A DNA stretch of 64,000 nt, taken from contig JAPFFF010000010.1 of assembly GCA_039105265.1 (NCBI GenBank), positions 4,464,001 to 4,528,000 of the forward strand. Direction: 5' to 3'. Both the position numbers and the translations under genes were made by a program. The notes below the pieces were generated by a model that made no database searches, was not told the DNA's origin, and saw only the letters and a list, made by a program, of their open reading frames with translations. How positions within the stretch are numbered: the stretch's first letter is position 1; every line of letters starts with the position of its first letter. This stretch comes from Tritrichomonas musculus. Its lineage: Eukaryota; Parabasalia; Tritrichomonadida; Tritrichomonadidae. This document shows, in pieces, positions 51,258-60,056 of this stretch.

Positions 51258-53351
51258 GTGTCATTAAACTCATGCGTCAACATATGTAAGTCATTCCGTG
51301 ACACCATCAAAGGGCCATTAGCATTGCTCTCATACAAGGTACAAGAGCTAGAGTCTAACAACCAACCAACCACAAGTGAATCAGATGAGTTTGCAATTCA
51401 AGAAGGTTATCCTGTTTACTATGTCAAGCATGATGACATAACCGTATACTCACCAACTGTTAGCAGTGAATCAGGTGTTGATGATCCAGTTAATGATCCA
51501 GTCATAATCATGAAGATAACATTACCAACTGCACTCAAAAACAAACTCACTGCTTCAACATCAGTTGATGTGTTTAAGATTCACTTGCGCAACATGTTAT
51601 TATTCGATTGGCAAGGCAACATCTTAAATGACTTCATCATATCAGCTAAAGATGGTAAGTTCATCTGCCCAGAGTTGACACACAACGTAGCACGTGATTG
51701 TTGCACATACTCAACACGCAAACGAGATGATCCTGAGATAATGTTTGCAAGTTACTTCAACATTGAACCATACATACGCTTCTTGAATGGTGACATAGTG
51801 ATTCATAACCTACTCTCATCAGATGCATTGGTAGCACGTAAGCCAACCATCAAGTGTGACATCATAGATGCAACTAATGCATTGAAGTTACAACGATCAG
51901 ATGTGTATTACTTCTATCGACCATCAATGATTGACTATGATGAACATGTTAAGTACACTGACATGTTTGCGAATGAACAACTTGAGTATGAATGTGAGTG
52001 CTATCGAATGGTGTATAAGATACCATCAACGTATGACATACCAACCAACTTAACGTTCAAATTTAGTGAGTACTGCTTTGGCAACACATGGGCATTGACA
52101 TGGGATGGTAACAAGTGGGTTGGCGACAGTATTCAAGGTAGGTTCCAAAGCAAGGTCATCAGCAAGTGTAAAACACGTGATCCTAAAGAAGATAACTATG
52201 GTTCAACTGGTTGTATGGTTGCAGTCAAGCGTGATACGTTGAATTACAGAGCAATACCTGAAGACAAAACACGTGGCTTAGCTTATTCACTACTCAACAC
52301 ATGCCGCAATGATGGCAAGTATGAGGTCCTGATTAAGTTGCGTGATGGTAGATTGGTTAATGCATCTGAGTATGAACTCAACATTGGCTATTCATTTATA
52401 CTCAATGGTGCAACGATGGATGGTTATGATTTGGTTGCAATGAGTTGTACATATAATAATTACTCAACATCAACACTCAAAGTAAGCGACATTGAATTAC
52501 TATACCTTGACTTGACGTTGCCACATCAAGAGCATACCATGAGGTTATCATTCACAGTTGGTGAAGTTCATAATAAAAATGATGTATATGATAGAGGATA
52601 CGTTGATTTAAGTGGAGCACTTGATACAGTCGAAAGAGTGGCATATGTTTGGAGTAAGACACCCACTCAAACCAGCAATGATGATGGCTTAACACCACGT
52701 GATATTGCATTATACCTTCGTCATGATTATACTGATCCTATTGATGAAGTTAATTGGGATCCATCTACAAATGCATTCGAATACATCATCAAGCAACAGT
52801 TCTATGAAGTGTCACCTAATCCAAACTCAGCTACAACACTATACACTGACTTCAACATTACATCATCGAAGATAATCACTGCTGACAATATCACTACAAT
52901 GAGATCTGACTTGAATCTCGTTACTAACAACGTTGATGTAGTATCGTATGATGTTAAGGAGGTGCAATCTAAGGTTGATGCACTTGGCTCGCAGATGACT
53001 GACCAACAAGCTAAGACTAAATACCTTGAGAAGGAAGTTGATAAGATCGATATGAAAGCAAATGTTGGTATTGCGTTAGGTGCTGTTGGCTGTGTGTTAG
53101 GTGCCACTGGCATAGGTGTTGCTGGTAAGGCATTATCATTTGCAACGAAGGGTGTTGGTTCAGCTGTCAAATCAGGTGGTCGTGAGTTAGTTAACACCAT
53201 AACTAAAGCTAGTGATGTTGGAGCTGATGTATTGGATGACATGGTAGGTAAGCTGACTGATGAACTGCCTGATATTGGCTCTGATATATTCTTCGGTGAC
53301 TTAGTTAGTGGTGCTAAGACAGCAACGTTAAGTTCAACTGTAACGCTGTAA
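51258..53351 (+). CDS. Large Polinton protein 2, paralogue of protein 1, 697 residues
   Basis: It shares with protein 1 the blocks FGNTWALTWDGNKWVGD and IIKQQFYEVSPNPNSATTL, then SSKIITADNITTMRSDLNL. It opens with VNICKSFRDTIKGPLALL, similar to MCKRFRHTLKPTIKALA of protein 3. A coiled-coil segment (about 560-600, LGSQMTDQQAKTKYLEKEVDKI) precedes a Gly/Ala-rich hydrophobic stretch (GIALGAVGCVLGATGIGVAG), which could insert in a membrane. A surface or membrane-acting particle protein is likely; the exact role is unknown. Confidence 0.55.
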   Translation: MSLNSCVNICKSFRDTIKGPLALLSYKVQELESNNQPTTSESDEFAIQEGYPVYYVKHDDITVYSPTVSSESGVDDPVNDPVIIMKITLPTALKNKLTASTSVDVFKIHLRNMLLFDWQGNILNDFIISAKDGKFICPELTHNVARDCCTYSTRKRDDPEIMFASYFNIEPYIRFLNGDIVIHNLLSSDALVARKPTIKCDIIDATNALKLQRSDVYYFYRPSMIDYDEHVKYTDMFANEQLEYECECYRMVYKIPSTYDIPTNLTFKFSEYCFGNTWALTWDGNKWVGDSIQGRFQSKVISKCKTRDPKEDNYGSTGCMVAVKRDTLNYRAIPEDKTRGLAYSLLNTCRNDGKYEVLIKLRDGRLVNASEYELNIGYSFILNGATMDGYDLVAMSCTYNNYSTSTLKVSDIELLYLDLTLPHQEHTMRLSFTVGEVHNKNDVYDRGYVDLSGALDTVERVAYVWSKTPTQTSNDDGLTPRDIALYLRHDYTDPIDEVNWDPSTNAFEYIIKQQFYEVSPNPNSATTLYTDFNITSSKIITADNITTMRSDLNLVTNNVDVVSYDVKEVQSKVDALGSQMTDQQAKTKYLEKEVDKIDMKANVGIALGAVGCVLGATGIGVAGKALSFATKGVGSAVKSGGRELVNTITKASDVGADVLDDMVGKLTDELPDIGSDIFFGDLVSGAKTATLSSTVTL

Positions 53352-53432
53352 CTCAAGATGTAACTCAAGATGCAACATCAATTACAACTCAAGATGCAAC
53401 ATCAATTACAACTCAAGCTGTCACTCAAGATG
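53346..53432. repeat. Degenerate 12/24-bp repeat 3 of the Polinton
   Basis: Units such as AACTCAAGATGCAACATCAA recur between the second and third large proteins and resemble the minisatellite at 51010-51175. Confidence 0.8.
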
Positions 53433-53488
53433 AAGCGTTAAGTAGAATAGCTCAATGGTGTGATGAAGAATACATACCAGTAACAGAG

Positions 53489-55372
53489 ATGAACTTCAGT
53501 GATGAACTCGATGATCCATCTAAAGTGGCAATGACATTGACATCAACAATGGACATGTGTAAACGATTCAGACATACACTCAAGCCTACCATCAAAGCGC
53601 TGGCAAATGCAATCAGTGATGTATCTGTTCAGATGGATGGATATGTTAACAAGAATGAGTTATCACGTAATGATACCATTGATGTTGTTGGCAAGGTTGA
53701 CGGTAAAACGATTCAACTCATAGCTGAAGACCCAATCACAAGTGGTGTACTTAAAGTCAAACTCATGGTTAGAACGATTAGCGAGTTCAATGACATTGAC
53801 TATGATGAACAATATGTTACAATCAACATTGTGGATGATGCAATAGCTGAGTTCATTGGTACAGATACATTTCCAGCAGCAACGATGAGTGGCAACGTCA
53901 TTACGATTAACAACCCACACAACGTACAGGTCACAAGCATAACTGTTAAAGAAAACACATCGGTTAGACAATTGACACTCACAACGAATGATTTAGCATA
54001 TACATGTGACATTGACGCAGTGAATAAAAGCATTGATTCATTACGTGCTCAACTTGAGTTGAACGATGAGTCACTTGCTAAAACGTTGAATGACTTTCCA
54101 ACTGTTGATGAAGTTAATACAGCATTGGATGAATTAAAAAACAATATGATTAACATGAATGATTTATCTAATTATCGATTAAAGACAGATTTGATATATA
54201 ACGATGCTGTCGATGTGCCATTTGAAAACATACAAGATAGCTCTGGATCGTGGGAAGTCAAAATAACATTGACTAATGGAATTCACCTTGTTGGAACAAT
54301 ATCAAATAACGATGGCTTTGTCAAAGTGTTTGACTATATGTTTGACTATGATGGTGTTATTACTGAAGATGGAGTTAATGTCGATGTTGAAATTGATGGA
54401 ACAACCTATAACTTGATCTATTATAAAAGCGATAGTAATGGTCAATGCTTTTACATCGATAATGGGGAAGACTATTTTGATACCAAATTAATATCAGCGG
54501 AAAAAATATTGAAGCATGATAAAATAGCATTGAAGAGTGATATACCAACCAATCATGTTACGACATCACAGTTAACGTCAACATTGAATGAGTACATGTT
54601 GAAGAGTGATATGCCAGATGATTATGTCGTTGTTGATCAGTTGGATGGATATGCATTGAAGAGTGATATACCATCGGATTATGTATCAACGACTAGCTTA
54701 GTGAATACATTGAAGTCGTATGTCAAGTCAAATGAATTACCAACCAATCATGTTACGACATCACAGTTAACGTCAACATTGAATGAGTACATGTTGAAGA
54801 GTGATATGCCAGATGATTATGTCGTTGTTGATCAGTTGGATGGATATGCATTGAAGAGTGAGTTGAACACATATGCTAAATCTCATCAAGATCTAGCTAG
54901 GATAGTAGGTGATAATGTCTCTACAATATTAACAATGAACAGTCAGATATCAAATCTACAGCGTGAGAATGAATCATTAAGAGCTAGGTTAGATGCATTG
55001 GTGAATAAATTAACACGAATCAATTATACATTCAGCGTAGCGAATAGTAATATCATTCGTTATCAATTCGAGAAACAACTTGAGACATATGATGGAACAC
55101 TCTATTTGACTTACAATGAAACCAAAGATAATGTTGCTAGTGAAAGGGAAATCAAAATCAATATATCATTCAACGTTAATAATTCACCTAAGTATGAATA
55201 TCAATGTGAACCAACTAAGATCTGGTTAAACAATATTGAATTTCCATTAAGTGGTAGCAATTTCATAATAAATGCAACAGCTAATTACATAATGATTAAC
55301 TCGTCATTCTTTACATCAAATGGTATCTTACTTGAAGATAACACTAAGAATGTAATACATTCATTGTCGTGA
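53489..55372 (+). CDS. Large Polinton protein 3, tail-fibre-like with YALKSD repeats, 627 residues
   Basis: The N terminus (MDMCKRFRHTLKPTIKALA) is related to protein 2. Residues about 350-460 hold a duplicated module: NHVTTSQLTSTLNEYMLKSD, then DDYVVVDQLDGYALKSD. The YxLKSDxP period is a hallmark of phage and virus tail-fibre shafts. A coiled coil follows (ISNLQRENESLRARLDALVN, about 485-505), then a beta-rich C-terminal domain of about 115 residues that could be the receptor-binding head. A trimeric fibre is the natural reading. Such a shaft-coiled-coil-head protein has no counterpart in the basic Polinton gene set. Confidence 0.6.
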   Translation: MNFSDELDDPSKVAMTLTSTMDMCKRFRHTLKPTIKALANAISDVSVQMDGYVNKNELSRNDTIDVVGKVDGKTIQLIAEDPITSGVLKVKLMVRTISEFNDIDYDEQYVTINIVDDAIAEFIGTDTFPAATMSGNVITINNPHNVQVTSITVKENTSVRQLTLTTNDLAYTCDIDAVNKSIDSLRAQLELNDESLAKTLNDFPTVDEVNTALDELKNNMINMNDLSNYRLKTDLIYNDAVDVPFENIQDSSGSWEVKITLTNGIHLVGTISNNDGFVKVFDYMFDYDGVITEDGVNVDVEIDGTTYNLIYYKSDSNGQCFYIDNGEDYFDTKLISAEKILKHDKIALKSDIPTNHVTTSQLTSTLNEYMLKSDMPDDYVVVDQLDGYALKSDIPSDYVSTTSLVNTLKSYVKSNELPTNHVTTSQLTSTLNEYMLKSDMPDDYVVVDQLDGYALKSELNTYAKSHQDLARIVGDNVSTILTMNSQISNLQRENESLRARLDALVNKLTRINYTFSVANSNIIRYQFEKQLETYDGTLYLTYNETKDNVASEREIKINISFNVNNSPKYEYQCEPTKIWLNNIEFPLSGSNFIINATANYIMINSSFFTSNGILLEDNTKNVIHSLS

Positions 55373-55410
55373 ACATAAAAATAACTCCTATGTTTTTACA
55401 TACTGATGTA

Positions 55411-55627
55411 GTTATCCACTTGAGCTATCATTTAAGCTATCACTTGAGCTATCATTTAAGCTATCACTTGAGCTATCATTTGAGCTATCACTTGAGCTAT
55501 CACTTGAGCTATCATTTAAGCTATCACTTGAGCTATCACTTAAGTTATCATTTGAGTTATCACTTGAGCTATCACTTGAGCTATCACTTAAGTTATCATT
55601 TAAGCTATCACTTGAGCTATCATTTAA
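55411..55627. repeat. 12/24-bp minisatellite 4 of the Polinton
   Basis: About 17 units of the CACTTGAGCTAT / CATTTAAGCTAT type lie between the convergent fibre gene and the 55624 gene. Both strands are open through it because the unit is a multiple of three; I take no frame there as a gene. Confidence 0.95.
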
Positions 55628-56148
55628 CATACAACAACATACTTCAAACATAAGTGATAAACATTAACGAGATCATTGAACTCTTTATTGTATACCTGTT
55701 TGAAGTCAGTAACAATCTCACCATTATCTTTGATTATCTTAATGGCGTCTACCTTTTGAATGGGTGATGCTTTACCTACACAACAACCAGGGTTGTCATC
55801 AACGTATATCTCAACCTCACCATGAGTGACTGCCTTGATGATTGCTGCTAATGCTTGCTGTGGTACGATGATAGTGCGCTTGCTGATGAGATTGCTGATC
55901 AATGCCTTGTCATTGTCAAGTAGTATCTTAGCATACGTTTCAAGTATGAGTACCTTAACATCAACATCAATACTATCATGTGGTGTATCAAGTTGAACAT
56001 CACGTGTGATAACGATATCTTCTTTACCATCATCACGCTTGTTGATGAATATGTTGTTGTTAATATTGTTGTTTGATTGTGCTGCAGCTGCTGGCTCAAG
56101 ACTGACGTTGGCATTTACACCATTGTTTAGTGGTCGCTTCTTAATCAT
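55624..56148 (-). CDS. Polinton protein of 174 residues, unknown
   Basis: It starts MIKKRPLNNGVNANV in a CAAATG context, with GTTTTT at an 11-base distance (56160-56165 on the minus strand). A disordered Asn/Ala-rich N terminus is followed by a compact region (LILETYAKILLDNDKALISN, then VEIYVDDNPGCCVGKA). No known domain. It opens the leftward cluster of structural genes. Confidence 0.55.
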   Translation of the reverse strand: MIKKRPLNNGVNANVSLEPAAAAQSNNNINNNIFINKRDDGKEDIVITRDVQLDTPHDSIDVDVKVLILETYAKILLDNDKALISNLISKRTIIVPQQALAAIIKAVTHGEVEIYVDDNPGCCVGKASPIQKVDAIKIIKDNGEIVTDFKQVYNKEFNDLVNVYHLCLKYVVVC

Positions 56149-56241
56149 TTGAGTTAAACAAAAACATTTTTACTCACCACCTTCAGCTGTTGTATGTAAG
56201 CTGTGTGATGTAATGCATAGCTGGCCGAGGTGATATGTTAG

Positions 56242-56500
56242 GTGATACACTAAGCGATACATTGAGTGATACACTTGACTAAGCATTGAGTGATACACTT
56301 GACTAAGCATTGAGTGAACACTTGACTAAGCATTAAGTGATACATTGACTAAGCATTGACTAAGCATTGAGTGATACATTGACTGAGCATTGAGTGATAC
56401 ACTTGACTGAGCATTGAGTGATACACTTGACTAAGCATTGAGTGATACACTTGACTAAGCATTGAGTGATACACTTGACTAAGCATTGAGTGATACATCA
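56242..56500. repeat. 24-bp minisatellite 5 of the Polinton
   Basis: Units of the form GATACACTTGACTAAGCATT plus GAGT repeat about ten times with short deletions. The TGATnCACT...GCATTnAG skeleton is shared with minisatellite 1. Confidence 0.95.
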
Positions 56501-56509
56501 GGCAAGCAC

Positions 56510-56698
56510 TTAATATGAGTTGACGTCATCCTTATACAATATCAATTGCTTAGCATTAACCTTATTAGCTTTACCATCAACTGTTGATAGGTTCTCTTTG
56601 TGATGTGTAGGTGGGTGCTTGAACTTAGGTTGTGTGATGGGTGGGTTAGGTGTTATACACTGACGATGGCTCATGATTTGAACGTTTCGTGATGACAT
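56510..56698 (-). CDS. Small Polinton protein of 62 residues, doubtful
   Basis: MSSRNVQIMSHRQC opens a short basic, Pro/Lys-rich product without a known domain. A TTTTTG stretch stands just upstream of a GAAATG start, similar to but closer than in other genes. It could be a small particle protein or a chance frame. Confidence 0.35.
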   Translation of the reverse strand: MSSRNVQIMSHRQCITPNPPITQPKFKHPPTHHKENLSTVDGKANKVNAKQLILYKDDVNSY

Positions 56699-56721
56699 TT
56701 CATCAAAAACAAATACATTGA

Positions 56722-57327
56722 TTAAAGATCATGTTGACGTTTAAACTTGTTGATGCATACCCCTACTAGTTTGTTGTTAACGTCTTTGCAATAAACCATT
56801 TGACATCCCTCCTTTGTTACATTGATATGAAGCCTTCGATATAGCTCATCAGCTACCTTACCGTAGAACACATCTTCATCATTAGCATCATCATGATAAT
56901 AGTAATATCGACCTTGTTCAAAGTAACGCATACCATTTTTAGTCTCATACGTGTCAATCACCATTGATTCATCAGGTATGTCATCAAAATACTCATACTT
57001 AATATGGCCATGACCTGCTTTATTAAGCCGATTCTCACTAGGTGTTACCCAACGCAAATTGCTAATGTGATAGTCTGTTCTATCTTTGTTAATATGATCA
57101 ACTTCAACCTTATTGACAAGGTCATCATTAGCTATCCATTGTAATGCAATGACACGATGCTTAGGATATGTAGTTGAATTCACCCTTAATTGTGGATAGC
57201 CACTTCCATTCATTGATTCAGATACAACCTTATGGTTATCCCTACGTCTGACTTGATATGGGTATTCAGTGCATATCTCAAATGATGAATCAACTTTAAG
57301 TGTTTCCCAATGCTGTTCAATTGTCAT
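56722..57327 (-). CDS. HNH endonuclease (NUMOD4/HNH_3 type) of the Polinton
   Basis: The 201-residue product starts with a NUMOD4-like stretch (FEICTEYPYQVRRRDNHKVV, about 16-35). The HNH core follows: HRVIALQWI, then VEVDHINKDRTDYHISNLRW and VTPSENRLN (about 57-105). The His-Asn-His set is visible. Such enzymes are found in phages and large DNA viruses as homing endonucleases or as helpers in genome processing. Here the gene stands alone between a minisatellite and the capsid gene, with its own ATTTTT box (57340-57345), so it is expressed like the structural genes. Confidence 0.85.
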   Translation of the reverse strand: MTIEQHWETLKVDSSFEICTEYPYQVRRRDNHKVVSESMNGSGYPQLRVNSTTYPKHRVIALQWIANDDLVNKVEVDHINKDRTDYHISNLRWVTPSENRLNKAGHGHIKYEYFDDIPDESMVIDTYETKNGMRYFEQGRYYYYHDDANDEDVFYGKVADELYRRLHINVTKEGCQMVYCKDVNNKLVGVCINKFKRQHDL

Positions 57328-57339
57328 TTGTATGAAGTC

Positions 57340-57345
57340 AAAAAT
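57340..57345 (-). promoter_or_regulatory. ATTTTT box before the HNH gene
   Basis: On the minus strand ATTTTT ends 12 bases before the ATG at 57327, with start context CAAATG. Confidence 0.45.
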
Positions 57346-57377
57346 GATAATATAAATTAGTTACACATTAACATGTA

Positions 57378-59000
57378 TTAACGACTGGTAATATCGTAGC
57401 TGCCCATCTCAACAACAGGTGGCATACCATTGGGTTGAACATGAATTGATATAACAGTGTCTTGTAACAATGCCATTAATGGTGGTGTTGTGTTGTCGAC
57501 ATATGTGTTTTTGGTAACACCATTGCCTTCAAGATTACTTACATGTTCCGCTACGTCACATACGATTTCATATGTAATTGGTGTGTTTGATGTTTGACCT
57601 TGTTGGAAGGTGTTATCTGTTTCAGTTGGTAACCCAATGAAGAATGATGTACGATCATAACTGACTAAACCAATTGATTCATTATACGGTCGTGTATTAA
57701 CTAATGATTGAACGACCTCTTTATTAAAACCTGTTTGTGTACCGTTAACATTCATAGCGTTCTGACATAGTTCAATGAACATCGGATCATTACCAATCGT
57801 TGAAAATGGAATGGTTGGTACTACGCCATAACCACCACATCGCAGTTGGAAGTTGGCAAACAGTGGATTCTTAAATACAGTATGTTGTGTTGCATTAAAT
57901 GGAAACAGAAAGAAGATTGAATCAACAAATCGTGGTGTGATTGTTTGAGTCGATGAACAATGACCAACAGTTAATTGCTTACTCATCGTTGTGAATGTAA
58001 GTATCTGCGTTGGAAAGATGAGTTCCTGTTGCGTGTAACGTTGAACAAGCGCTTGATATATATCATTGTCAATGCCGAAGTTAGGTATGACACTATAGCA
58101 ATCAGTAACTTCATATGTTCGACTTGGTGTGAATGTAGTATTGCCCATAATGAGCTTAAACTCATCTTCGGTGTCTTTGTTAAGCCATATAGTGCATTCA
58201 CTTCCAGCTTGAGTAAACTCATTAGTGATTGGTGGTATTTCATTTATTGCTTTGTAACTGACTACATCATTAATCAATTCATCTGGTATACCAACTGGAC
58301 AATATACAAGACCCTGTACACCAAACATAATCTTGAGTTCAAGCTTACCAGCGAATGCAGGTAGATATTTAATGTTGCTCAATGGTAAGAACCTTCGCAA
58401 GTCAATCTTAAGTGGAATGATAATGTCATTTAACTTATCACCATCTTCTTTATTGGTAAGTTTAACGACGCAACCACAACGTGCTTGATCAAATTTGCGT
58501 TTGAAGATATCCTTATGACGGGCTTTAGAATAGACATCACCACGTTTACTTGCTTCGTTATCACCACATGCAGTTAAGAATGATTCTTCTGGACCGAAGT
58601 TTTGAGTGTATATTGATATGCCATTAGCAAGGATCTCATACTTTTCAACTGCATCCATAGCATCTTTAAAGCCAATCCATAGGCCATTAAAATCATAGCC
58701 AGCAATACCACTTAAATCTTCTTGTATTGCATGTGTTAACGTACCAGTAAGTTTCATCTGTGCTTTGATGAAGCCATTATATATATCTGCAGTGTTATCA
58801 CATGTTGGACTGATAATGAATGTGGTGAATGACCCTGCATGGATGGGTGCAGATGGACTGTATGAAGCTTGTGCATCAATGACGTACTTATGGTTGGTGT
58901 CTGACATGGCAATAGCATTATCAACTACATCAAAGTAGCTTGCAACTTGAGTGTTGACTTCAGGCGATGTCTTATGTAGGACTTCTGCGTTGAATGTCAT
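57378..59000 (-). CDS. Major capsid protein candidate of the Polinton
   Basis: The 540-residue product is beta-rich, with no transmembrane or low-complexity segment. It lies in the cluster with the packaging ATPase and pVI-like gene, where Polintons keep the double jelly-roll major capsid protein. Visible features include DIYNGFIKAQMKL near residue 72, GLWIGFKDAMDAVEKYEILA (about 106-125), YTQNFGPEESFL and a late VSYDRTSFFIG. Length is typical of the family (about 500-650). The jelly-roll assignment is by size, context and general strand pattern rather than one decisive motif. It would form the icosahedral shell. Confidence 0.7.
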   Translation of the reverse strand: MTFNAEVLHKTSPEVNTQVASYFDVVDNAIAMSDTNHKYVIDAQASYSPSAPIHAGSFTTFIISPTCDNTADIYNGFIKAQMKLTGTLTHAIQEDLSGIAGYDFNGLWIGFKDAMDAVEKYEILANGISIYTQNFGPEESFLTACGDNEASKRGDVYSKARHKDIFKRKFDQARCGCVVKLTNKEDGDKLNDIIIPLKIDLRRFLPLSNIKYLPAFAGKLELKIMFGVQGLVYCPVGIPDELINDVVSYKAINEIPPITNEFTQAGSECTIWLNKDTEDEFKLIMGNTTFTPSRTYEVTDCYSVIPNFGIDNDIYQALVQRYTQQELIFPTQILTFTTMSKQLTVGHCSSTQTITPRFVDSIFFLFPFNATQHTVFKNPLFANFQLRCGGYGVVPTIPFSTIGNDPMFIELCQNAMNVNGTQTGFNKEVVQSLVNTRPYNESIGLVSYDRTSFFIGLPTETDNTFQQGQTSNTPITYEIVCDVAEHVSNLEGNGVTKNTYVDNTTPPLMALLQDTVISIHVQPNGMPPVVEMGSYDITSR

Positions 59001-59011
59001 TTGGATGTATT

Positions 59012-59017
59012 AAAAAT
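59012..59017 (-). promoter_or_regulatory. ATTTTT box before the capsid gene
   Basis: On the minus strand ATTTTT ends 11 bases before the ATG at 59000. Confidence 0.45.
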
Positions 59018-59035
59018 ATGAATGTATTACATAAG

Positions 59036-59797
59036 CTATCTTCGTATGCGCGATCTAAACGATGGTGTTGATTCAATGACATCAGGTGGTTCTTGCGGTG
59101 GGTCATGAGATGGATCATGTGGTGATTCATGTGGTGGGTCATGTATATCATCGTCAGGGAACAGCTCAGGTACGTACTTACTTCGTATGCGTGGCTTTGA
59201 TAGTTCCTTATTAACGACATGCTTGATGTATTGCTTTTGTTCACGCTTGAATCTATCGTTACGTAGCTCTTCACCTAATGAACGTAGCTGTTCAAGGATC
59301 TCCAAGTTAATGGTTGTATCATGTGTGGCAACTTGATGTGGTATTGATGTAGTACGTTGAGTAGTGTGTTGTTTGATTCTATTAGGTAGACGTGTTGGTG
59401 TATGCATAGGTTGTGCTTCTTCATGTTGTGGTGGTTCATCATTGAGGTTATCACTTGAGTTGGCATTGAGGTAAGCATTGGGGTTACCACTTGAGTTGAC
59501 ATTTGAGTTAGCATTGGGGTTACCACTTGAGTTGACATTTGAGTTGGCACTTGAGTTAGCACTTGAATTAGCATTTGAATTAGCACTTGAATTAGCATTT
59601 GAATTGCTACTTGATTCAAGCATACCATTGAGGTTGTCTGATGATTTATCCCTATGAATGAGTGGTTGCTTTCGTTGTTTAACAATGTACTTACCCTCTT
59701 TCTTAGTAGGGAACACTTCATATTGTTCATCGTCAATGCCTTGCAACCAACGTTGAATGATCTGATTGCGCTTCATGCCAGTAACATATTTGGTCAT
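59036..59797 (-). CDS. Low-complexity Polinton protein of 253 residues
   Basis: The start is chosen at 59797 (MTKYVTGMKRNQ), where the CAAATG context and ATTTTT box (59809-59814) fall. A short basic N-terminal part (RNQIIQRWLQGIDDEQYEVF) is followed by an Asn/Ser repeat tract coded by a minisatellite. A helical segment comes next (EILEQLRSLGEELRNDRFKR) and then Pro/His/Asp-rich repeats (HDPPHESPHDPSHDP). It is probably disordered and may be a capsid-associated or core protein. No known domain. Confidence 0.6.
   Translation of the reverse strand: MTKYVTGMKRNQIIQRWLQGIDDEQYEVFPTKKEGKYIVKQRKQPLIHRDKSSDNLNGMLESSSNSNANSSANSNANSSANSSANSNVNSSGNPNANSNVNSSGNPNAYLNANSSDNLNDEPPQHEEAQPMHTPTRLPNRIKQHTTQRTTSIPHQVATHDTTINLEILEQLRSLGEELRNDRFKREQKQYIKHVVNKELSKPRIRSKYVPELFPDDDIHDPPHESPHDPSHDPPQEPPDVIESTPSFRSRIRR
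59446..59620. repeat. Minisatellite 6 of the Polinton, inside a gene
   Basis: Degenerate 12-bp-phased units (ACTTGAGTTGGC, ATTTGAGTTAGC) encode an Asn/Ser/Ala tract. The TTGAGT core is shared with the other minisatellites of the element. Confidence 0.9.
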
Positions 59798-59808
59798 TTG
59801 AATTACAC

Positions 59809-59814
59809 AAAAAT
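59809..59814 (-). promoter_or_regulatory. ATTTTT box before the 59797 gene
   Basis: On the minus strand ATTTTT ends 11 bases before the ATG at 59797 in a TTCAAATG context, which supports this start over upstream in-frame ATGs. Confidence 0.45.
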
Positions 59815-59830
59815 AAAAAGTCAATATTGT

Positions 59831-60046
59831 TTACTTACGCGATGATTTACGTTTATTATGTGACTTTGATTTGTGACTATTGCTTGACCTTACATATGGT
59901 GTCGTTACATCATGTGTGTTAGTGTTAGCGTGATATTGTTTGGTGTTTGATCTAGGTCTAGTTATTTCATTGTACATCGTACCAGGTCCAGATACGATAA
60001 CTGATTGACTTGATCGATATGCGTTAGTTCTTGTGTTGAAACTCAT
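59831..60046 (-). CDS. Small basic Polinton protein of 71 residues
   Basis: It is Ser/Arg/Asn/Tyr-rich with a strongly basic tail (SKSHNKRKSSRK). It lies 10 bases after the pVI-like gene in the same direction. By charge it may bind DNA within the particle, like small core proteins of adenovirus-type viruses; no homology is evident. Confidence 0.5.
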   Translation of the reverse strand: MSFNTRTNAYRSSQSVIVSGPGTMYNEITRPRSNTKQYHANTNTHDVTTPYVRSSNSHKSKSHNKRKSSRK

Positions 60047-60056
60047 TTATGACTCG

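Noticed and set aside
55411-55651. Open frames on both strands through the CACTTGAGCTAT array
   Set aside because: Same reason; the frames encode simple YHLS or DSSS runs set by the repeat.
46105-59620. Polinton repeat arrays as CRISPR or LTRs
   Set aside because: Head-to-tail minisatellites without spacers; not terminal direct repeats.
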